DNA of 64,000 nt from Paradesertivirga sp965650335 (lineage in GTDB: Bacteria; Bacteroidota; Bacteroidia; Sphingobacteriales; Sphingobacteriaceae). The translations under genes and the position numbers were made by a program. Under the pieces are notes generated by a model. That model was not told the DNA's origin and searched no databases. It saw nothing but the letters and a program-made list of their open reading frames with translations. The stretch covers positions 1-64,000 of the forward strand of contig CBFGOI010000005.1 of the NCBI GenBank assembly GCA_965650335.1, written 5' to 3'. Below are positions 63,982-64,000 of this stretch, piece by piece (within the stretch, counting starts at the first letter, position 1; every line of letters starts with the position of its first letter).

Positions 63982-64000
63982 ATGAAGATATTATTCGAAT
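63982..64000 (+). CDS. Possible start of a further gene cut by the window edge
   Basis: An ATG at 63982 opens a frame reading MKILFE before the window ends. Its position right after the frr terminator makes a gene start possible, but 6 codons are too few to identify it. Confidence 0.3.

Noticed and set aside
1..64000. KDPG aldolase, uronate transporter, CRISPR array, tRNA or rRNA genes
   Set aside because: Looked for and not found; the aldolase and transporter may lie beyond base 1.

Overview
The window is a chromosomal segment of a Bacteroidota bacterium, most likely family Sphingobacteriaceae (Pedobacter or a close relative). The evidence is two SusC/SusD pairs, an ECF sigma/FecR pair of PUL type, lipoproteins with short Bacteroidota lipoboxes followed by charged residues, Bacteroidota-type promoters (TTTG near -33 and TAnnTTTG near -7), a BlaI/M56-TonB pair, and Bacteroidota-type SdhCAB. 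The genus is an inference from overall resemblance. No tRNA, rRNA, CRISPR array, prophage or insertion sequence was seen.

Positions 1-44700 form one large pectin/galacturonate utilisation region. Bases 1-6730 (minus strand) hold the cytoplasmic galacturonate pathway: altronate dehydratase-like protein II, uxaC, kdgK, uxaB and a canonical uxaA cut by the window edge. Bases 6862-11550 hold PL10 pectate lyase, a GH105 unsaturated galacturonyl hydrolase with a C-terminal extension, and GH28. Bases 11910-19531 hold SusD1, SusC1 (with an STN signalling domain), FecR and an ECF sigma factor. Bases 19730-21653 hold an acetyl esterase and a CE8 pectin methylesterase. Bases 22042-26635 (plus strand) hold a PL1 lipoprotein and a GH2-like enzyme. 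Bases 26708-30755 hold CE7, a second GH28 (Tat-like signal) and CE15. Bases 30967-33599 hold kduI, kduD and a divergent gluconate-5-dehydrogenase-like SDR. Bases 33655-43408 hold two tandem PL1 lipoproteins, a beta-helix-like surface lipoprotein, SusD2 and SusC2 (no STN domain). A LacI-family regulator at 43650-44663 closes the region.

The genes describe a complete route. Esterases strip methyl and acetyl groups. PL1, PL10 and GH28 cut the galacturonan outside or in the periplasm, and SusCD import the fragments. GH105 and GH28 release unsaturated and saturated galacturonate. KduI/KduD and UxaC/UxaB/UxaA then converge on 2-keto-3-deoxygluconate, which KdgK phosphorylates. A KDPG aldolase and an inner-membrane uronate transporter are not in the window.

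The most interesting non-coding signal is a recurring 15-bp element (consensus TGCAAWCGWTNCCGR). It occurs at five intergenic places in the pectin region (11725, 19671, 21915, 30842, 43543), often with an inverted second copy, and in no other intergenic stretch read. It sits next to the LacI gene itself, upstream of the ECF sigma gene, between the divergent methylesterase and pectate lyase genes, and upstream of the CE15 and GH28 operons. It is the best candidate for the operator of the LacI regulator. It would tie a LacI circuit to the sigma/anti-sigma circuit.

Positions 44773-64000 are mostly housekeeping: a possible small membrane protein, a beta-CASP nuclease, BlaI plus M56/TonB, sdhCAB, PdeM phosphoesterase, DegP/HtrA, dapF, aspS, mscL, a fatty-acid desaturase, then rplM-rpsI-rpsB-tsf-pyrH-frr. 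Several intergenic gaps here contain short degenerate repeats of different families.
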